Assembly: GCF_022919095.1 (NCBI RefSeq)
Contig: NZ_CP095073.1
Span: 1,550,001-1,614,000, forward strand
Length of the DNA: 64,000 nt
Origin: Halobacillus salinarum
GTDB taxonomy: Bacteria; Bacillota; Bacilli; Bacillales; Halobacillaceae
Direction of reading: 5' to 3'
The translations under genes were made by a program, and so were the position numbers. Position 1 is the first letter of the stretch. Each line of letters starts with the position of its first letter. Below the pieces are notes generated by a model. That model did no database searches. It was not told where the DNA came from and saw nothing but the letters and a program-made list of their open reading frames with translations. Below are positions 63,457 through 64,000 of the stretch, piece by piece.

Positions 63457-63637
63457 GATGTTGATTTGAAAATAGTTTAATTGAAAAACTCATTGAGTGA
63501 GTACATAAAACCAATAAATTTTAGTGCGATAACGTGTTTTAACTTTAAATGATATTCTTGAGGGAAAATTTAGATAATTCTAGAATAAATGGTGATGATA
63601 GATAATCTTTGACTAGTTGATTAAAGGAGGAACGTCT

Positions 63638-64000
63638 TTGGTTCATACACGCCCGCAAATCGATAAAATTTCGATGTATTCCCCTGGAAAACCTGTAGAA
63701 GAACTTAAACGTGAAAAAGGACTATCAAGAATTGTCAAAATGGCTTCCAACGAAAATCCTTTTGGATATTCTCCCCTTGCAGCAGAAGCAATTCGTGCTG
63801 AAATGAAAGAAATCCCTCTCTATCCTGAAGTCACCTCCCCGCTGCTTGCTGAAAAATTAGCCAATAAACTTGGGGTTTCCCCAAACCAAATCGTATTTGG
63901 AAATGGCTCGGATGAAATTATCCGCCTGCTTACGAGGACGTACATCAACGAAGGTGATGAAGTCGTTATGGCTCGGGTGACGTTTCCCCGCTATAAACCA
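63638..64000 (+). CDS. hisC: Histidinol-phosphate aminotransferase, 3'-truncated by window
   Basis: The first 121 codons of a PLP-dependent class II aminotransferase that converts imidazole acetol phosphate to histidinol phosphate. QIDKISMYSPGKPVEELKREKGL, KMASNENPFGYSPLA, LYPEVTSPLLAEKLANKLG and VFGNGSDEIIRLLTRTYI are HisC hallmarks. The start is TTG 63638, 7 bases after AAAGGAGG (63623-63630). It supplies the step missing from the his operon at 26-32.6 kb. In B. subtilis hisC is in the trp-aro cluster, so tyrA or aroE could follow outside the window. The 180-bp gap before it shows no gene. Confidence 0.93.
   Translation, partial: MVHTRPQIDKISMYSPGKPVEELKREKGLSRIVKMASNENPFGYSPLAAEAIRAEMKEIPLYPEVTSPLLAEKLANKLGVSPNQIVFGNGSDEIIRLLTRTYINEGDEVVMARVTFPRYKP

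Overview
The window reads as chromosome of a Gram-positive member of the Bacillaceae, most likely a halophilic or halotolerant genus close to Halobacillus. This is inferred from gene content and order: hprK-lgt-ppaX-yvoF, an eight-gene his operon headed by hisZ, yvcD-trxB, yvcI-rapZ-yvcK-whiA-crh, clpP, cggR-gapA-pgk-tpiA-gpmI-eno, secG-est-rnr-smpB-ssrA, a bacillithiol gene (bshB2), strong AGGAGG-type ribosome sites, and frequent TTG starts. No phage, transposase, CRISPR array or plasmid gene was seen. Almost the whole window is core metabolism and information processing.

Layout. 1-9.0 kb: a PAS/GGDEF diguanylate cyclase cut by the window edge and frameshifted, a haloacid dehalogenase-type hydrolase, a CtaA-like membrane protein, a large SWIM/SNF2 helicase, release factor 3, and a C-terminal scrap of a second GGDEF gene. 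9.0-16.6 kb: uvrBA behind a LexA-type box, yojF-bshB2 and yvlB-yvlD. 16.7-24.7 kb: hprK-lgt-ppaX-yvoF, then glpP-glpF-glpK-glpD with two terminator leaders that are candidates for GlpP antitermination. 25-32.6 kb: an unrecognised membrane protein and hisZGDBHAFI. 32.7-38.8 kb: yvcD, trxB, yvcI, rapZ, yvcK, whiA, crh. 38.8-47.9 kb: clpP, tRNA-Arg(CCG), two small genes, and the cggR glycolytic operon. 47.9-55.1 kb: ydcF-like and nitroreductase genes, a 54-residue membrane protein, then fruR-fruK-fruA-ptsH-ptsI on the minus strand. 55.2-60.7 kb: secG, est, rnr, a GNAT gene, smpB and ssrA. 60.9-64 kb: a TetR regulator with a monooxygenase, a CcdC-family protein, and the start of hisC running off the right edge.

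Two functional networks stand out. The first is carbon control: HPr (ptsH), enzyme I (ptsI), Crh, HPr kinase/phosphorylase, the pyrophosphatase PpaX, CggR, FruR, YvcK and RapZ, and a glycerol kinase with His230 at the site that HPr phosphorylates in Firmicutes. The second is quality control: ClpP behind a CtsR-like box, RNase R, SmpB and tmRNA.

Four genes (the diguanylate cyclase, uvrB, glpD and cggR) are each broken by what looks like a single missing base in a short G or A run, always of the same sign. Because three of them are core genes, uncorrected homopolymer errors in the assembly are more likely than real inactivation. I found no clear undescribed multi-gene system. The most useful new observations are regulatory: a palindrome over the predicted his start site, a 10-bp periodic repeat at the fru promoter, a fru-pts gene coupling, a palindrome over the tetR start site, a CtaA-like protein lacking one expected heme-site histidine, and two unexplained non-coding stretches at 24.7-24.9 kb and 39.8-40.1 kb.
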